From G963665185 sp963665185 (GTDB taxonomy: Bacteria > Desulfobacterota > Desulfovibrionia > Desulfovibrionales > Desulfovibrionaceae), in NCBI GenBank assembly GCA_963665185.2, contig CAXXPO010000003.1, forward strand, positions 1 through 64,000: 64,000 bases of DNA, read 5' to 3'. Positions within the stretch are counted from its first letter, which is position 1, and the number at the start of each line of letters is the position of its first letter. The position numbers and the translations under genes are program-made. This document shows positions 24,268-34,292 of this stretch, one piece after another. A model generated the notes under the pieces. That model saw only the letters and a program-made list of their open reading frames with translations, was not told the origin of the DNA and searched no databases.

Positions 24268-26058
24268 GTGTCCAGATCCACGCCCAAAAATGCGGCCCGG
24301 CCGCGGTCACGGCCGGACAACACGGCCACCACGTCTGGCCCGCATCCCGTTTCGGAAAGCTCCGGCCCCGCCCTGTACCGGGCCGAGCCGCTGCACGAAA
24401 AAAACCTTTTGCACGATATCCTTCTGACCATGCCGGACGGCAAGACCCGCCATTTGTGCGGCCGCTCCGGCCCGCTCACAGAGGAACGACCTGTCCGCGC
24501 TTTTCTGGACAACCCGCAGGGACTTCCGGTTCTGTTGGGACTGGGAATGGGCCGCGGCCTGGACGCGCTGCTGAACGAAAGCGATCTGCCCGTGGCCGTC
24601 CTGGACCGGGAGGAAGCCATTGCCCGGCTGACCGGAACCGCTGAAAAATACCGGAGCAATCCCCGCGTCACCTGGATTTACGCCGACTCCCCCAAAGACG
24701 CCCTGGTCCAACTGACCAAATGGCAGATGGAACACGCAGGACAACCTCTGGTTCCCCTGGCGCATCCCGTCTACCTGCGGCTGGATCCGGATTTTTACAA
24801 CGCCTTGCGGGACTCCCTGAACGCCAGCCAGAATTTCGACTTTTGGGGCAAGGCCCGGTATGCCAAATTCGCGGCCTGGCCACCCCGCATCCTGCTGCTG
24901 ACCAGCCAGTACTTTCTCATGGGCGAACTCAAGGCCGCCTGCGAGCGCCTCGACATCCCCCATTACTTTCTGGACGTCGGCGCCAATGAAATCGGGCGCA
25001 ACGAATTCGTGGAAGAACTGCTCCAAAGCGTACTGACCTTCCGCCCGGACTTCGTGCTCACGGTCAACCATCTGGGCGTGGACCGGGAGGGCATTCTGGC
25101 CGGGCTTCTGGAAAAAATGAAGCTGCCCCTGGCCTCCTGGTTCGTGGACAATCCCCATCTCATCCTGTCCATGTACCGCAAGCTGGTCAATCCCTGGACC
25201 GCCCTGTTCACCTGGGACCGCGACAACCTGCCCTCGCTGCGGGACATGGGTTTCGAGCACGCCCATTACCTGCCCCTGGCAGCCGACGTGCAGCGCTTCC
25301 GGCCCGCCCCGGCCAAAGACGTTCCCGCGTCATGGCAGGCCCCCGTTTCCTTTGTGGGCAACTCCATGGTCAGCAAGGTCCGCCTCCGGCTCAAAACAGC
25401 AGCGCCACCGCCCTCTCTGATCAAATCCTACCCGGAAATAGCACGCCGTTTCGGTACTGCGGACTATCTGAACACCGAAGATTTTCTGCACGCCGAGTAT
25501 CCCCATCTTTTGCCGGACTATGAATTGCTGGACACGCCGGAACGCAAGCTGGCCTACAATGCCCTGGTCACCTGGGAATCCACCCGGCAGTACCGCAAAG
25601 ACTGTGTGCAGGCCATCCTGCCCTTGCACCCGCTCATTGTGGGAGATCCGGGCTGGAAGGAAACCTTTTCCCACGAGGGGATCATGTGGCGCTGGCACAA
25701 AGAGCTTGGTTACTACAACGAGCTGCCACGCTTCTACCCGTGCAGCCAGGTCAATTTCAACTGCACCAGCCTGCAGATGAAGGGCGCTGTCAACCAACGG
25801 GTCTTTGACGTTCCGGCCTGCGACGCGTTCGTGCTGACCGACCACAGGGACCAGATCGAAGACCTGTTCGAACCGGGAAAGGAAGTGGCCGTGTACCGAA
25901 ACCCGGGCGAGGCAGCAGCCATGGCACGCCACTACCTGGGCCACCCGGCCGAGCGCCGGGCAATTGCCCGGGCCGCCCGTATGCGGATACTCAAGGAACA
26001 CACCTACGACCACCGCATGGAATACCTGATGCAGACCATGCGCAAAATTTTCAAGTAA
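24268..26058 (+). CDS. CgeB/DUF3880-like glycosyltransferase
   Basis: This 596-aa protein (GTG start) has an N-terminal domain with a LPVLLGLGMGRGLDALL block. A DUF3880-like region follows (ILLLTSQYFLMGELKAAC, FVLTVNHLGVDREG, ASWFVDNPHLI). The C-terminal part resembles the glycosyltransferase domain of CgeB proteins (FNCTSLQMKGAVNQRVFDVPACDAFVLT). CgeB-like proteins modify surface structures such as spore coats or flagella. Its place upstream of fliK-flgD-flgE and flagellin suggests flagellar or envelope glycosylation, an inference from position. It is followed 22 bp later by a GT2 gene. Confidence 0.75.
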   Translation: MSRSTPKNAARPRSRPDNTATTSGPHPVSESSGPALYRAEPLHEKNLLHDILLTMPDGKTRHLCGRSGPLTEERPVRAFLDNPQGLPVLLGLGMGRGLDALLNESDLPVAVLDREEAIARLTGTAEKYRSNPRVTWIYADSPKDALVQLTKWQMEHAGQPLVPLAHPVYLRLDPDFYNALRDSLNASQNFDFWGKARYAKFAAWPPRILLLTSQYFLMGELKAACERLDIPHYFLDVGANEIGRNEFVEELLQSVLTFRPDFVLTVNHLGVDREGILAGLLEKMKLPLASWFVDNPHLILSMYRKLVNPWTALFTWDRDNLPSLRDMGFEHAHYLPLAADVQRFRPAPAKDVPASWQAPVSFVGNSMVSKVRLRLKTAAPPPSLIKSYPEIARRFGTADYLNTEDFLHAEYPHLLPDYELLDTPERKLAYNALVTWESTRQYRKDCVQAILPLHPLIVGDPGWKETFSHEGIMWRWHKELGYYNELPRFYPCSQVNFNCTSLQMKGAVNQRVFDVPACDAFVLTDHRDQIEDLFEPGKEVAVYRNPGEAAAMARHYLGHPAERRAIARAARMRILKEHTYDHRMEYLMQTMRKIFK

Positions 26059-26080
26059 ATCCGCCAGCAGGAAATTCGCC

Positions 26081-27745
26081 ATGCACGACGCCTACGCCCA
26101 TATGAACGCCGAAACCGCCCTGGTGCTGCTCTCCGCCGCAGCGGGCCGGGCGCACATGCAGCGGGCCGCCACACTTGCCCTGGAACAGGTGGGCGAGGCT
26201 GGTCCCCTGGCCCAAAGCCTTTTTCTGCTGGGCCGCAACCTGCATCTGTGCGCCCTGGAATCAGACCCCCTGGACGCGGCAGCCATATCCCTGGTGCTGT
26301 CCATGGACCACCAGCACGAATTCCTGGACAAGGCCCTGCGCGCCGACCTGCACGCCGCCCAGAAAAAAACGCGCCTCCCCGGAGACCTGCGCTATCTGAA
26401 ACGGCTGGCAAAGCATAACCAGGCCTCCAAGCTGGAGACCTACCTCTCGGCCATGACGGCAAAGGAGCCGGACAATCTTTTCTGGCTGCGCCATCTGCAT
26501 TCCCTGCGCATGGTTGTGGGGAATTTTTCCGGGGCCATGCAGATCATGTCCAGCCCCCTGCTCAAGGATCTCAAACACCTGCGCCTTCGCCTCAGCGCGG
26601 ACATTCTTTTTCAGCTGGGCAAATACGACCGGGCCGCCGACACCTACCGCGCCGTCCTGGCCGCCGCTTCCGGCGGGATGTTCTGGATTCAGGCCCGGTT
26701 GCGCCTGGCCGAAGCCCTGCACCGCGGCGGCGACACCCCCCAGGCCGTGGCGGTCTGCGCCCGTATGCTTCGGGAATTTCCCTGGCACACCAACGCGGCC
26801 CTGCGGCTGCACGAATACCGCGCTTCTCTGGCGGGACGCATACCCTCCCCCCCCCTGCGGGGACGGGTGGACGTCTGCCTGTACACGTACAACAAGGCCG
26901 ACGACCTGAACCTCACCCTGAACGCGCTCATGGCCTCCGACCTGGACGGAGCCGTGGTCCGCGTTCTGGACAACGGCTGCACCGACGCCACCCCGGACAT
27001 TCTGGACGCCTGGACCAACCGCCTGCCCGCGGACCGCTTCGAGGTCATCCGCCTGCCCATAAACATCGGCGCTCCGGCGGCCCGCAACTGGCTCATCCAG
27101 AAAAGCCTGACCACCCAGGCGGTCTGGACCGCCTTTCTGGACGACGACGCCCTGGTGGAAAAGGACTGGCTCCAAGGGCTGGAACAGGCCGTGGCCGCCT
27201 TTCCCGAGGCCGGAACCTGGGGCTGCAAAGTGGTGGACAGGGACAGCCCGGCCTTCATACAAAGCGTGGACCTGCACCTGCTGCCGCCCACCGACTCCCC
27301 GGATGACGAAGGCATGCTCTTCCGCGTGTCCCGCGCCCATCGCCAGGAACTTGATTACGGACAGTTCGATTATATCCGGCCCTGCGCCTCGGTCACGGGC
27401 TGTCTGCACCTTTTCCGCACCGAAACCCTGCGCCGCAGCGGCGGATTCGACATCCGCTTTTCCCCCTCCCAGTTCGACGACCTGGACCACGACATCCGCT
27501 TGTGCGAATCCGGCACCCCCCCGGTCTACACCGGCTTTGTCCGGGTACGCCACGCCAAGAGCACGGGCAAGCTGGCCTCGGTTTCGGAAAGGGCGTACTC
27601 TTCGGGCCACGCCAACAGCTACAAGCTGCACACCAAACACACCCCGGAGACCATAGGCCGCATCATGCGGGCGGACATTGACGTCATGCGCCTGGATCTG
27701 CAGGCCAAAGCCGCGGCACATGCCAACGGAGAGCCTGCCTCGTGA
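26081..27745 (+). CDS. Family 2 glycosyltransferase with helical N-terminal domain
   Basis: The first 250 or so residues of this 554-aa protein look like TPR-style helix pairs. A GT-A type family 2 domain follows: VDVCLYTYNKADDLNLTLNA, RVLDNGCTDATP and the metal-binding FLDDDALVE, then QFDDLDHDIRLCESG. Such enzymes add a sugar from a nucleotide donor. The start ATG at 26081 has AGGAA in front. The end overlaps the next gene by GTGA. The acceptor may be a protein, as TPR-GT2 fusions often act on proteins. Confidence 0.82.
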   Translation: MHDAYAHMNAETALVLLSAAAGRAHMQRAATLALEQVGEAGPLAQSLFLLGRNLHLCALESDPLDAAAISLVLSMDHQHEFLDKALRADLHAAQKKTRLPGDLRYLKRLAKHNQASKLETYLSAMTAKEPDNLFWLRHLHSLRMVVGNFSGAMQIMSSPLLKDLKHLRLRLSADILFQLGKYDRAADTYRAVLAAASGGMFWIQARLRLAEALHRGGDTPQAVAVCARMLREFPWHTNAALRLHEYRASLAGRIPSPPLRGRVDVCLYTYNKADDLNLTLNALMASDLDGAVVRVLDNGCTDATPDILDAWTNRLPADRFEVIRLPINIGAPAARNWLIQKSLTTQAVWTAFLDDDALVEKDWLQGLEQAVAAFPEAGTWGCKVVDRDSPAFIQSVDLHLLPPTDSPDDEGMLFRVSRAHRQELDYGQFDYIRPCASVTGCLHLFRTETLRRSGGFDIRFSPSQFDDLDHDIRLCESGTPPVYTGFVRVRHAKSTGKLASVSERAYSSGHANSYKLHTKHTPETIGRIMRADIDVMRLDLQAKAAAHANGEPAS

Positions 27746-29139
27746 ACCACGACCCCATCCTGGTACTCCAGATGGAGCGCATGGGCGACCTCATCCTCAC
27801 CTTTCCCCTGATCACCTGGCTGAACAAGGTCCATTCCAAACACGAAATCTGGGTCGTGGGCGAGGAGTCGTTCTTCTCCTCCATGTACAAGATCAGTCCG
27901 CAGGCGGTCTTTTTTCCCTGGACCGCCGCCGAACGGCTCAAAACCCGCAACTACCGCTTCGTGCTCAACCTTAGCCACCGCGAACAGGCCGCCCGCCTGG
28001 CCGGCGAGGTTTCCACCAAGGAGCGCTACGGGCCGGTCAGCCTGCCCGACGGCAAAAAAACAATCCCGGGCAACTGGCGGCTCTACCGCGCCTCCATAGT
28101 CGAGGCCAACCGCTACAATCTGTTCCACTGGGCCGACATGAACGCCATGGACGTGATCAGCGATGCCGTCTTCCGGGTGACCACCTGGCCCACACCCCGC
28201 CGTCTGGACAAGGGCAGCAACCGCGTGGGGCTGTTCCTGGGAGCCAGCGAACCTGGAAAACGCCCTGATGCCGCGTTCTGGGCCGGGCTTGTCCGGGAAC
28301 TGCTGCGCCGGGACTTCCGGCCGATCCTCTTTGGCGGCCCGGCGGAAGTCGGACTGGGGCAAGCGGTTCAGGCGAAGTTGAACGCCCCGGTGCTCAACCT
28401 GTGCGGCCAGCTCTCCTTGGAAGAGCTGGCCGTAACCGGGCAAAGTCTGCAACTGTTCATAACCCCGGACACCGGTCCCATGCATCTGGCCGCGTGGACC
28501 GGAACCCGCGTGCTGAATCTTTCTCTGGGACCGGTCAACCCCTGGGAAACAGGTCCGTTCCAGCCCGGACATTTCGTTCTGCGTTCAAAGGTCAGCTGCG
28601 CAGGGTGCTGGCGCTGCACCCGCAGCCGACTGCACTGCCACGCCGCGTTCACTCCGGCCAAAGTGGGACGTCTGGCCGCGGCCATCATCCGCAAGTCCCC
28701 CCGGGAGGCGCAGGCCACGCCTCTGCCCGGCCTGCGCTGCCTGATCACGGGCAGGACACCCGAAGGACTGTACCACCTCCTGGACGATGCCCCGCCCACG
28801 CCGCGCCATTCCCTGGCCCTTTTCTGGCGGGCTTTCTTCCTCCGGAACATGGGACGGGGAGATGATTTCAATCTCCAGGAGGCCTGGCAGGAACATGCCC
28901 GTCAGCATCCTCTCCACGCCGAAAGATTCCGAAACCTTCTTCCCCTGTTCGCCCGCCGCCTGCGCCAGGGCATCGGAAGCAAGAGCAAGGGACTTTCCCC
29001 CACCTTCTGGGCCGAAACACCCCGCATGCTGCGCCCGGCCGCCAGTTATCTGCACATGGACCTGGAAAACGCCTGCTACGCTCCCGCCGCCAAGGCCCGC
29101 GCCCTGCATTGGCTGGAACGGCTGGCCCAGCTGACCTGA
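27742..29139 (+). CDS. Family 9 (heptosyltransferase-type) glycosyltransferase
   Basis: The 465-aa product opens with the family 9 signature ILVLQMERMGDLILTFPLI and contains ITPDTGPMHLAAWTGTRVLNL, the nucleotide-sugar site. Family 9 enzymes add heptose to LPS core, but relatives also act on other glycans. A cysteine cluster (SCAGCWRCTRSRLHC, around residues 290-305) is unusual. The last 150 residues form an extra helical domain. It starts with GTG coupled to the GT2 stop and ends the three-gene transferase group. Confidence 0.82.
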   Translation: MNHDPILVLQMERMGDLILTFPLITWLNKVHSKHEIWVVGEESFFSSMYKISPQAVFFPWTAAERLKTRNYRFVLNLSHREQAARLAGEVSTKERYGPVSLPDGKKTIPGNWRLYRASIVEANRYNLFHWADMNAMDVISDAVFRVTTWPTPRRLDKGSNRVGLFLGASEPGKRPDAAFWAGLVRELLRRDFRPILFGGPAEVGLGQAVQAKLNAPVLNLCGQLSLEELAVTGQSLQLFITPDTGPMHLAAWTGTRVLNLSLGPVNPWETGPFQPGHFVLRSKVSCAGCWRCTRSRLHCHAAFTPAKVGRLAAAIIRKSPREAQATPLPGLRCLITGRTPEGLYHLLDDAPPTPRHSLALFWRAFFLRNMGRGDDFNLQEAWQEHARQHPLHAERFRNLLPLFARRLRQGIGSKSKGLSPTFWAETPRMLRPAASYLHMDLENACYAPAAKARALHWLERLAQLT

Positions 29140-29266
29140 CCTTCCCTTTTTTCCTGCCCCTGTTTTTCATCCTTCCCGGCCCGCCTTTACGGGCAACAAG
29201 GAAAAAAATACCCGTCCTGCAAAGGTGTCAAATTCCAATCGTCCGGGATTATTGACTTATTTTTTA

Positions 29267-29282
29267 TGGTACGCGTTTTGAT
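29267..29282 (+). promoter_or_regulatory. Candidate sigma54 promoter for fliK-flgD-flgE
   Basis: TGGTACGCGTTTTGAT has the GG and the TTG elements of a -24/-12 promoter with five bases between (consensus TGGCAC-N5-TTGCA). Transcription would begin about 12 nt later, just before the fliK ribosome site. Sigma54 control of hook genes is common in polar-flagellated bacteria. Confidence 0.5.
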
Positions 29283-29308
29283 CTATACGACGCAAAGGAG
29301 AGTGAGCC

Positions 29309-31048
29309 ATGCAATTTCTTCCCCCTGTAGATACCACGGAAAAAAGCACCTACGGCACGTTTCAGTTCGGCGAAGTCAGCCAGACAAGCTTGCAGGCCAC
29401 CTCCATGAGTTTCGACGCCATGCTGGAACAAAGCAACAAGGACATACGGCAGGTTCAGTCCACGATATCCTCCACCCGGAGCAGCCTGGAAGAACAGGCA
29501 CGGGACTTCGCATCCAACGAGGCCGCGACCCACAGGGAAATCGACCACAATGCCTCCAATTCGTTCAAGCGCATTGAAAAGATGCGTGACCAGGACGCCC
29601 CCGGCGACGTGCAGGTAACCAAGACCGATATCGACGCCATGCGTAAGAATCTGAAGAAGCAGGGTTTTTCCGACGAGGACATTGACGCTCTTCAGGAAAA
29701 AGCCGCCAGCCAGAGCGGACTTACCTGGTCCGACTTCATCGGTGTGGTCCAGCAGAAAATCGCGGATATCGCCCAGAACAAGGGCAAGGTCGATCTCAGC
29801 CAGGAAGACCGAAACAACCTGCTCAGCTTTTTCCAGAAGGCCGGATTCGGCCCCAAAAAGGCCGAACAACTGGTTGAGGACATTGCCGACGGCAAGGGTG
29901 CCAAGGTGATGACTCAGTTGCAGAACCAGCTTTCCAAGCTGCCCGCGGATTCTTCCATCAGTGTGAACAAGGAGGAGTTGGGCGTACTGCTCAAGGCGTT
30001 CCAGGCGAACGACACGACTGCCGCCAACATCGCTTCCCTTCTCCAAAAGGCAGGTTCGAACGACCTGAGTCCCGACGCCCTGAAGAACGCCATCGCGCTT
30101 CTGCAAAAGGACATGAGCGACCAGGGGAAGGCCGACGCACAGGCCATGAACGATCTGCAAAAGGATATCCGCCAACTCCTGGACAAGGCAATGAACAAGC
30201 TCGAGGCCGGACAAAGCGACAGTGCCAAGCTGATTCATGCCGCCAAGGATGAAAAGGCCGCGGCCAACTTCGTCGGCAAGGACTCTGACCAGGCAGCAAA
30301 TCAGGACAAAGGCGAAAAGGACCCGAAGGAATCGGCAAAATCCGCGGAAGACGCACTCAAGGCCAAGCTTCACAAGGTTGCCGGGGAAGCCGCCGAAAAG
30401 ACGGACAGCGCCTTGCAGTCTGAAAATGCCTCCAATGATTCCAATGACAGGGATTGGGACACATTTTTCGACAAGATCACGGCACGGCTGGAAGGCGGCA
30501 ACCTGAACCTTCTCAAGAACGCTCAAGGTACGCGTGAAGCGGTGCAAACAGCCAAGCCCGGTGCTTTCGACGCCAAGACCGACACGGCTGCAATACTCAA
30601 GCAGATCGAAAACGGCGTACTCAAGAGCTCCAGCGACGGTGTGAAGCAACTGACCATCCAGCTCAAGCCTCTGGAACTGGGCACGGTGCAGGTCATGCTC
30701 AACCAGTCCAGCAACGGGGAACTCAAGGGCGTCATCCGCACGGAAAATGCGGATGTGACCAAGGTGGTTGCCGAACAACTGGCACAGGTCAAGGAAACAC
30801 TGGCTCAGCAGGGCATCAAGGTCAGCGAACTGGAAGTCCAGACCGGCTTGTCCCGAGACTCCATGCAGCAGCAATGGAATGGACAGCAACAGCACAACCT
30901 GGACGCCGAACGCGAAGCCATGGCCAGAATCCGGACCCGCATGCGCAATCTGCGCGGAGAAGTCCAGGCGGCAAATATTTCCCATGACAGGGACGGACAG
31001 GCCACGCGACGACTTCTCGACCAGGGACGCGTCCATTACGTGGCCTAA
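29309..31048 (+). CDS. fliK: Flagellar hook-length control protein
   Basis: The 579-aa product has a long, polar, helical N-terminal part with many K, D, Q and S residues. Its C-terminal domain is the flg_hook type: QLTIQLKPLELGTVQVMLN, GVIRTENADVTKVVAEQLAQ and VQTGLSRD. FliK is exported and measures hook length, then switches export specificity through FlhB. It is the first gene of a fliK-flgD-flgE operon. AAAGGAGAG stands before the ATG at 29309. Confidence 0.88.
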   Translation: MQFLPPVDTTEKSTYGTFQFGEVSQTSLQATSMSFDAMLEQSNKDIRQVQSTISSTRSSLEEQARDFASNEAATHREIDHNASNSFKRIEKMRDQDAPGDVQVTKTDIDAMRKNLKKQGFSDEDIDALQEKAASQSGLTWSDFIGVVQQKIADIAQNKGKVDLSQEDRNNLLSFFQKAGFGPKKAEQLVEDIADGKGAKVMTQLQNQLSKLPADSSISVNKEELGVLLKAFQANDTTAANIASLLQKAGSNDLSPDALKNAIALLQKDMSDQGKADAQAMNDLQKDIRQLLDKAMNKLEAGQSDSAKLIHAAKDEKAAANFVGKDSDQAANQDKGEKDPKESAKSAEDALKAKLHKVAGEAAEKTDSALQSENASNDSNDRDWDTFFDKITARLEGGNLNLLKNAQGTREAVQTAKPGAFDAKTDTAAILKQIENGVLKSSSDGVKQLTIQLKPLELGTVQVMLNQSSNGELKGVIRTENADVTKVVAEQLAQVKETLAQQGIKVSELEVQTGLSRDSMQQQWNGQQQHNLDAEREAMARIRTRMRNLRGEVQAANISHDRDGQATRRLLDQGRVHYVA

Positions 31049-31075
31049 CATACGGCTGAAGCGGAGAGAAAAAAG

Positions 31076-31813
31076 ATGGCAGTAGGCAACATCATAGGCA
31101 GAGCGGAAAGCGAGTTCAGCACAGATCTCACCAAAGAGACAAAGAGCAAGGAACTCGACAAGGATGCCTTTCTCAAGCTTCTGGTCACCCAGCTCGGCAA
31201 TCAGGATCCGCTCAACCCCATGGAAGACAAGGAATTCACAGCCCAGCTGGCGGATTTCTCCTCCCTGGAGCAACTGACGCAGATCAACAAGGGCGTAACC
31301 AGCCTGAACGAAGGAAACGCACGGCAGGAAATGCTTTCCGCCGTCGGATTCATCGGGCGCCAGGTTCTGGCCGACGGCACTTCGATCAGCAAGATCGGAG
31401 ACGCCACCACCGATGCCTACTACACCCTGGATAACGCGGCCGCCCATGTCTACGTCAACATCTACGATTCATGGGGCAACATCGTCCGTTCCATCACCAC
31501 CGGCGGCATGACGGCCGGTGAATACCAGTTCGACTGGGACGGCAAGGACTACACCGGGGCAGCGGTCAAGGACGGAGTCTACGGAATATCCATTGCCGCC
31601 GAAGGCGACGACGGAGAACCCGTGCTGGTCGATACCCAGGTTACCGGCACCGTGTCGGGGGTCATCACCGAAGACAACGAGCAATACCTGCGCCTCTCCG
31701 ACGGCAGATCGGTCCGGTTCGTGGACGTCCGCCAGGTCGTCGAAGCCCAAAAGACGACCGAGGAAAAATCAGGAACAGACTCCGATACATCTTCGGATAC
31801 AACGACAGAGTAG
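31076..31813 (+). CDS. flgD: Flagellar hook-cap (assembly scaffold) protein
   Basis: This 245-aa protein has the FlgD N-terminal motif FLKLLVTQLGNQDPLNPMED and a hook-cap domain (YVNIYDSWGNIVRS, EYQFDWDGKD). It caps the growing hook so that FlgE can polymerise. The last 25 residues are polar and T/D/S-rich. It lies 27 bp after fliK and 67 bp before flgE. Confidence 0.93.
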   Translation: MAVGNIIGRAESEFSTDLTKETKSKELDKDAFLKLLVTQLGNQDPLNPMEDKEFTAQLADFSSLEQLTQINKGVTSLNEGNARQEMLSAVGFIGRQVLADGTSISKIGDATTDAYYTLDNAAAHVYVNIYDSWGNIVRSITTGGMTAGEYQFDWDGKDYTGAAVKDGVYGISIAAEGDDGEPVLVDTQVTGTVSGVITEDNEQYLRLSDGRSVRFVDVRQVVEAQKTTEEKSGTDSDTSSDTTTE

Positions 31814-31880
31814 ACAAATCGTAACGGTCAAGACGATTTTTTAAAAGAGTCACGAGTCACACGAGTCAAGGAGGTCACAC

Positions 31881-33542
31881 ATGAGTCTTTCAGCAGCACT
31901 CTTCTCCGGCATCACCGGTTTGGGAGCACACGGCGAGCGTATGTCGGTCATCGGCAACAACATCGCCAACGTGAATACAGTGGGTTTCAAGAGCACCCGC
32001 ATGTACTTTGAAGACGCGATTTCACAGGACATTTCCACATCCCAGGGCGTCGGCCAGGTCGGTCGAGGCGTCCGCGTGGGCGCGGTCTACTCGGACTACG
32101 GCCAGGGATCGTTTGAAACAACCAACGAAGCCACGGACATGGCCATCGGCGGCAACGGCTTCTTCGTCCTCAAGGTCAAGAACGAAGAATCCACCTACTA
32201 TTCCCGGGCAGGCAACTTCCGCTTCGACAAGGACGGCTACCTGGTGGACCCGCACGGCTACGTGCTGCAGGGATGGGAAGTGGATGAAAGCTCGACCACA
32301 CTCTCCACCCAGGTGGAGGACTCCGGCACCTCGGCCCGTACCAGGATCAAGGGCGTGCCCAGGGACATCCGCATGGAAAATTTCCAGTCGCCTCCCAAGG
32401 AAACCAGCAAGATGACCGTCATCACCAACCTCGACTCCAGCGAGCGGGACCGTTCCCAGGATATCAACGATCCGTTCTTCGCCCTGGCCAAGAACTGGAA
32501 CGCGACAAACGATCCGCCATTGGGAGAATCCAACTACGCCTACCAGACCACGCTCAAGGTCTATGACGAAAACGGATCGTCGCACAACGTGTCCGTGTAT
32601 TACGACCCGGTCACGGTAAGCAACTCGGGCGGCAAGCAGGTCTGGGAATACATCGTCACCTGCAATCCCGACGAAGACGGCCGCATCGTCTCCAATGCCG
32701 GCGGCAACGTCTATCTGCGGAACACTTCGGCTGCTGGGCTGCTCTGCATGGGAACCATCACCTTCAACCCGGCCGGTGAAATCGAGAACATGTCGTCCTT
32801 CATGCTCCAATCCGGAGCGTCCATGGTGGATCCGACCAATCTGCGGTCCCTCTCCAACTGGAGTCTGCCCGGCAGTTTCTCGCAAAACGGCCTGCCGGTT
32901 ATCGACGCAAACTTCCTGAGCGTGTCCAATGCCAGTTTCGTCAACTCCTCGGCTGTGAACACGTCCAACGTGCTCATCGAGCTGGACTTCGGCCTGCGCA
33001 ACCCCGCAGGAACATGGCTCAATTCCGGCAATAACCACGCAAGCGATTTCACCGGATCCCCTGCTGACGGGGGAACCATGGCTTCCTTGCCCGGCTTTTT
33101 CAAGACGGAACGGGCCGCCCTGTCCACAACTGCCTTCGCCCAAGGATCGACCACCATCTTCCAGTCGCAGGACGGGTACACCGCAGGTTTCCTGCAAAAC
33201 CTCTCCATAGACCGCGACGGCGTCATGACGGGCCGCTACTCCAACGGCCAGGTTCTGGAACTGTTCGTCGTCACCCTGGCCAATTTCAACAACAATTCCG
33301 GCCTGCGGCGCGACGGCGGCAACCTGTTCACGGAAACCCGCGAATCCGGCGCAGCCGTTACCAACCGGCCCAACAGCGCGGGACTCGGAAGCATCGCCTC
33401 CAACTCCCTGGAGCAGTCCAACGTGGACCTGGCCCAGGAATTCGTAAAGATGATAACCACCCAGCGCGGCTTCCAGGCCAACTCCAAGGTCATCACGACC
33501 ACGGACAGCATGCTGGGCGAACTGATTCAGCTCAAGAGATAG
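31881..33542 (+). CDS. flgE: Flagellar hook protein
   Basis: This 553-aa protein forms the hook. It has the rod/hook N-terminal motif GLGAHGERMSVIGNNIANVN and the C-terminal heptad region (EQSNVDLAQEFVKMITTQRG). The middle domains are variable and Asn/Ser rich, as in hooks. A strong AAGGAGG precedes the ATG. A terminator at 33732-33763 closes the operon. Confidence 0.95.
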   Translation: MSLSAALFSGITGLGAHGERMSVIGNNIANVNTVGFKSTRMYFEDAISQDISTSQGVGQVGRGVRVGAVYSDYGQGSFETTNEATDMAIGGNGFFVLKVKNEESTYYSRAGNFRFDKDGYLVDPHGYVLQGWEVDESSTTLSTQVEDSGTSARTRIKGVPRDIRMENFQSPPKETSKMTVITNLDSSERDRSQDINDPFFALAKNWNATNDPPLGESNYAYQTTLKVYDENGSSHNVSVYYDPVTVSNSGGKQVWEYIVTCNPDEDGRIVSNAGGNVYLRNTSAAGLLCMGTITFNPAGEIENMSSFMLQSGASMVDPTNLRSLSNWSLPGSFSQNGLPVIDANFLSVSNASFVNSSAVNTSNVLIELDFGLRNPAGTWLNSGNNHASDFTGSPADGGTMASLPGFFKTERAALSTTAFAQGSTTIFQSQDGYTAGFLQNLSIDRDGVMTGRYSNGQVLELFVVTLANFNNNSGLRRDGGNLFTETRESGAAVTNRPNSAGLGSIASNSLEQSNVDLAQEFVKMITTQRGFQANSKVITTTDSMLGELIQLKR

Positions 33543-33731
33543 CCATCTCCTGATGTGACCCCGTGCGGAATCCAATGCCAGGACTCCGCACGGAAACAGC
33601 CTCATTCGACTCGGAAATACCGTCCTGTTCACCGACGTGTGCGGAATGAACACGACGCAGGACTCCACGACTCGCTCTCCATACCCGCCTGGTTCGCCGG
33701 CCTGACCATCCGGCGGCCCAAGGCAAGACAA

Positions 33732-33763
33732 AAAGCCGCCCCGAACACTCGGGGCGGCTTTTC
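33732..33763. terminator. Terminator between flgE and flaG
   Basis: AAAAGCCGCCCCGA and TCGGGGCGGCTTTT form a 14-bp stem with a 4-nt loop. It can end both the flgE transcript and, less directly, the convergent flaG transcript. The rest of the 33543-33848 gap shows no gene. Confidence 0.85.
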
Positions 33764-33848
33764 GCATGACAGCGCAGCAGGCTGTTGAACGGCTTGCCTG
33801 CACGGGCCAGGACGTGCCTTTCAATGATCAGTCAGTCATCTGAGCAAA

Positions 33849-34292
33849 TCAAAAACTGCGGTCCAAAAGGCCTCGCGAAAGCTCCTTGATGGAAGCCGAC
33901 AAACGAAGAAGATCATCCGGAGGCAATTTGCGTACGGTCTTTCCGCTTTTGGAATCAAGAACCTCGACCTGCATGACATCGGTCTTTTCATCAATGTTGA
34001 ACTTGAGCTTCAGCCCATGGGACGAAAGGGAATCCTCAAGCGCCTCGTACATGGTCTGCCGCTCCTTGCCGTCCATCCTGTGTGCAGACGTGTCCTCAGA
34101 CGTCCCCGCCGTCTTGCCCGAACCGTTCCGGATGGTGTTTTCCAAAGCGGCTTCTTTCAGTTGGTCGCCTCCCTTCCGGGACAGACCGAACATTTCCCCT
34201 GTTCCTTTCCGATTGCCCGATACGGACTCACCCACCTGATCCGCCAGTACCGCCAATGGCCGGGCCGAATATATGGTATTCATATCGCCCAT
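33849..34292 (-). CDS. flaG: FlaG family flagellar protein
   Basis: The 147-aa product ends with the FlaG domain: HGLKLKFNIDEKTDVMQVEVLD, then GKTVRKLPPDDLLRLSASIKEL. FlaG proteins influence filament length or flagellin use in polar flagella. The N-terminal half is a polar linker. GGGGAGG before the ATG at 34292 decides the start. It is transcribed away from the flagellin gene at 34738, with a 445-bp region between them. Confidence 0.9.
   Translation of the reverse strand: MGDMNTIYSARPLAVLADQVGESVSGNRKGTGEMFGLSRKGGDQLKEAALENTIRNGSGKTAGTSEDTSAHRMDGKERQTMYEALEDSLSSHGLKLKFNIDEKTDVMQVEVLDSKSGKTVRKLPPDDLLRLSASIKELSRGLLDRSF

Noticed and set aside
29264..31447. Long minus-strand open frame (727 codons) opposite fliK and flgD
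   Set aside because: Antisense to two clear flagellar genes, with no motif and no ribosome site.
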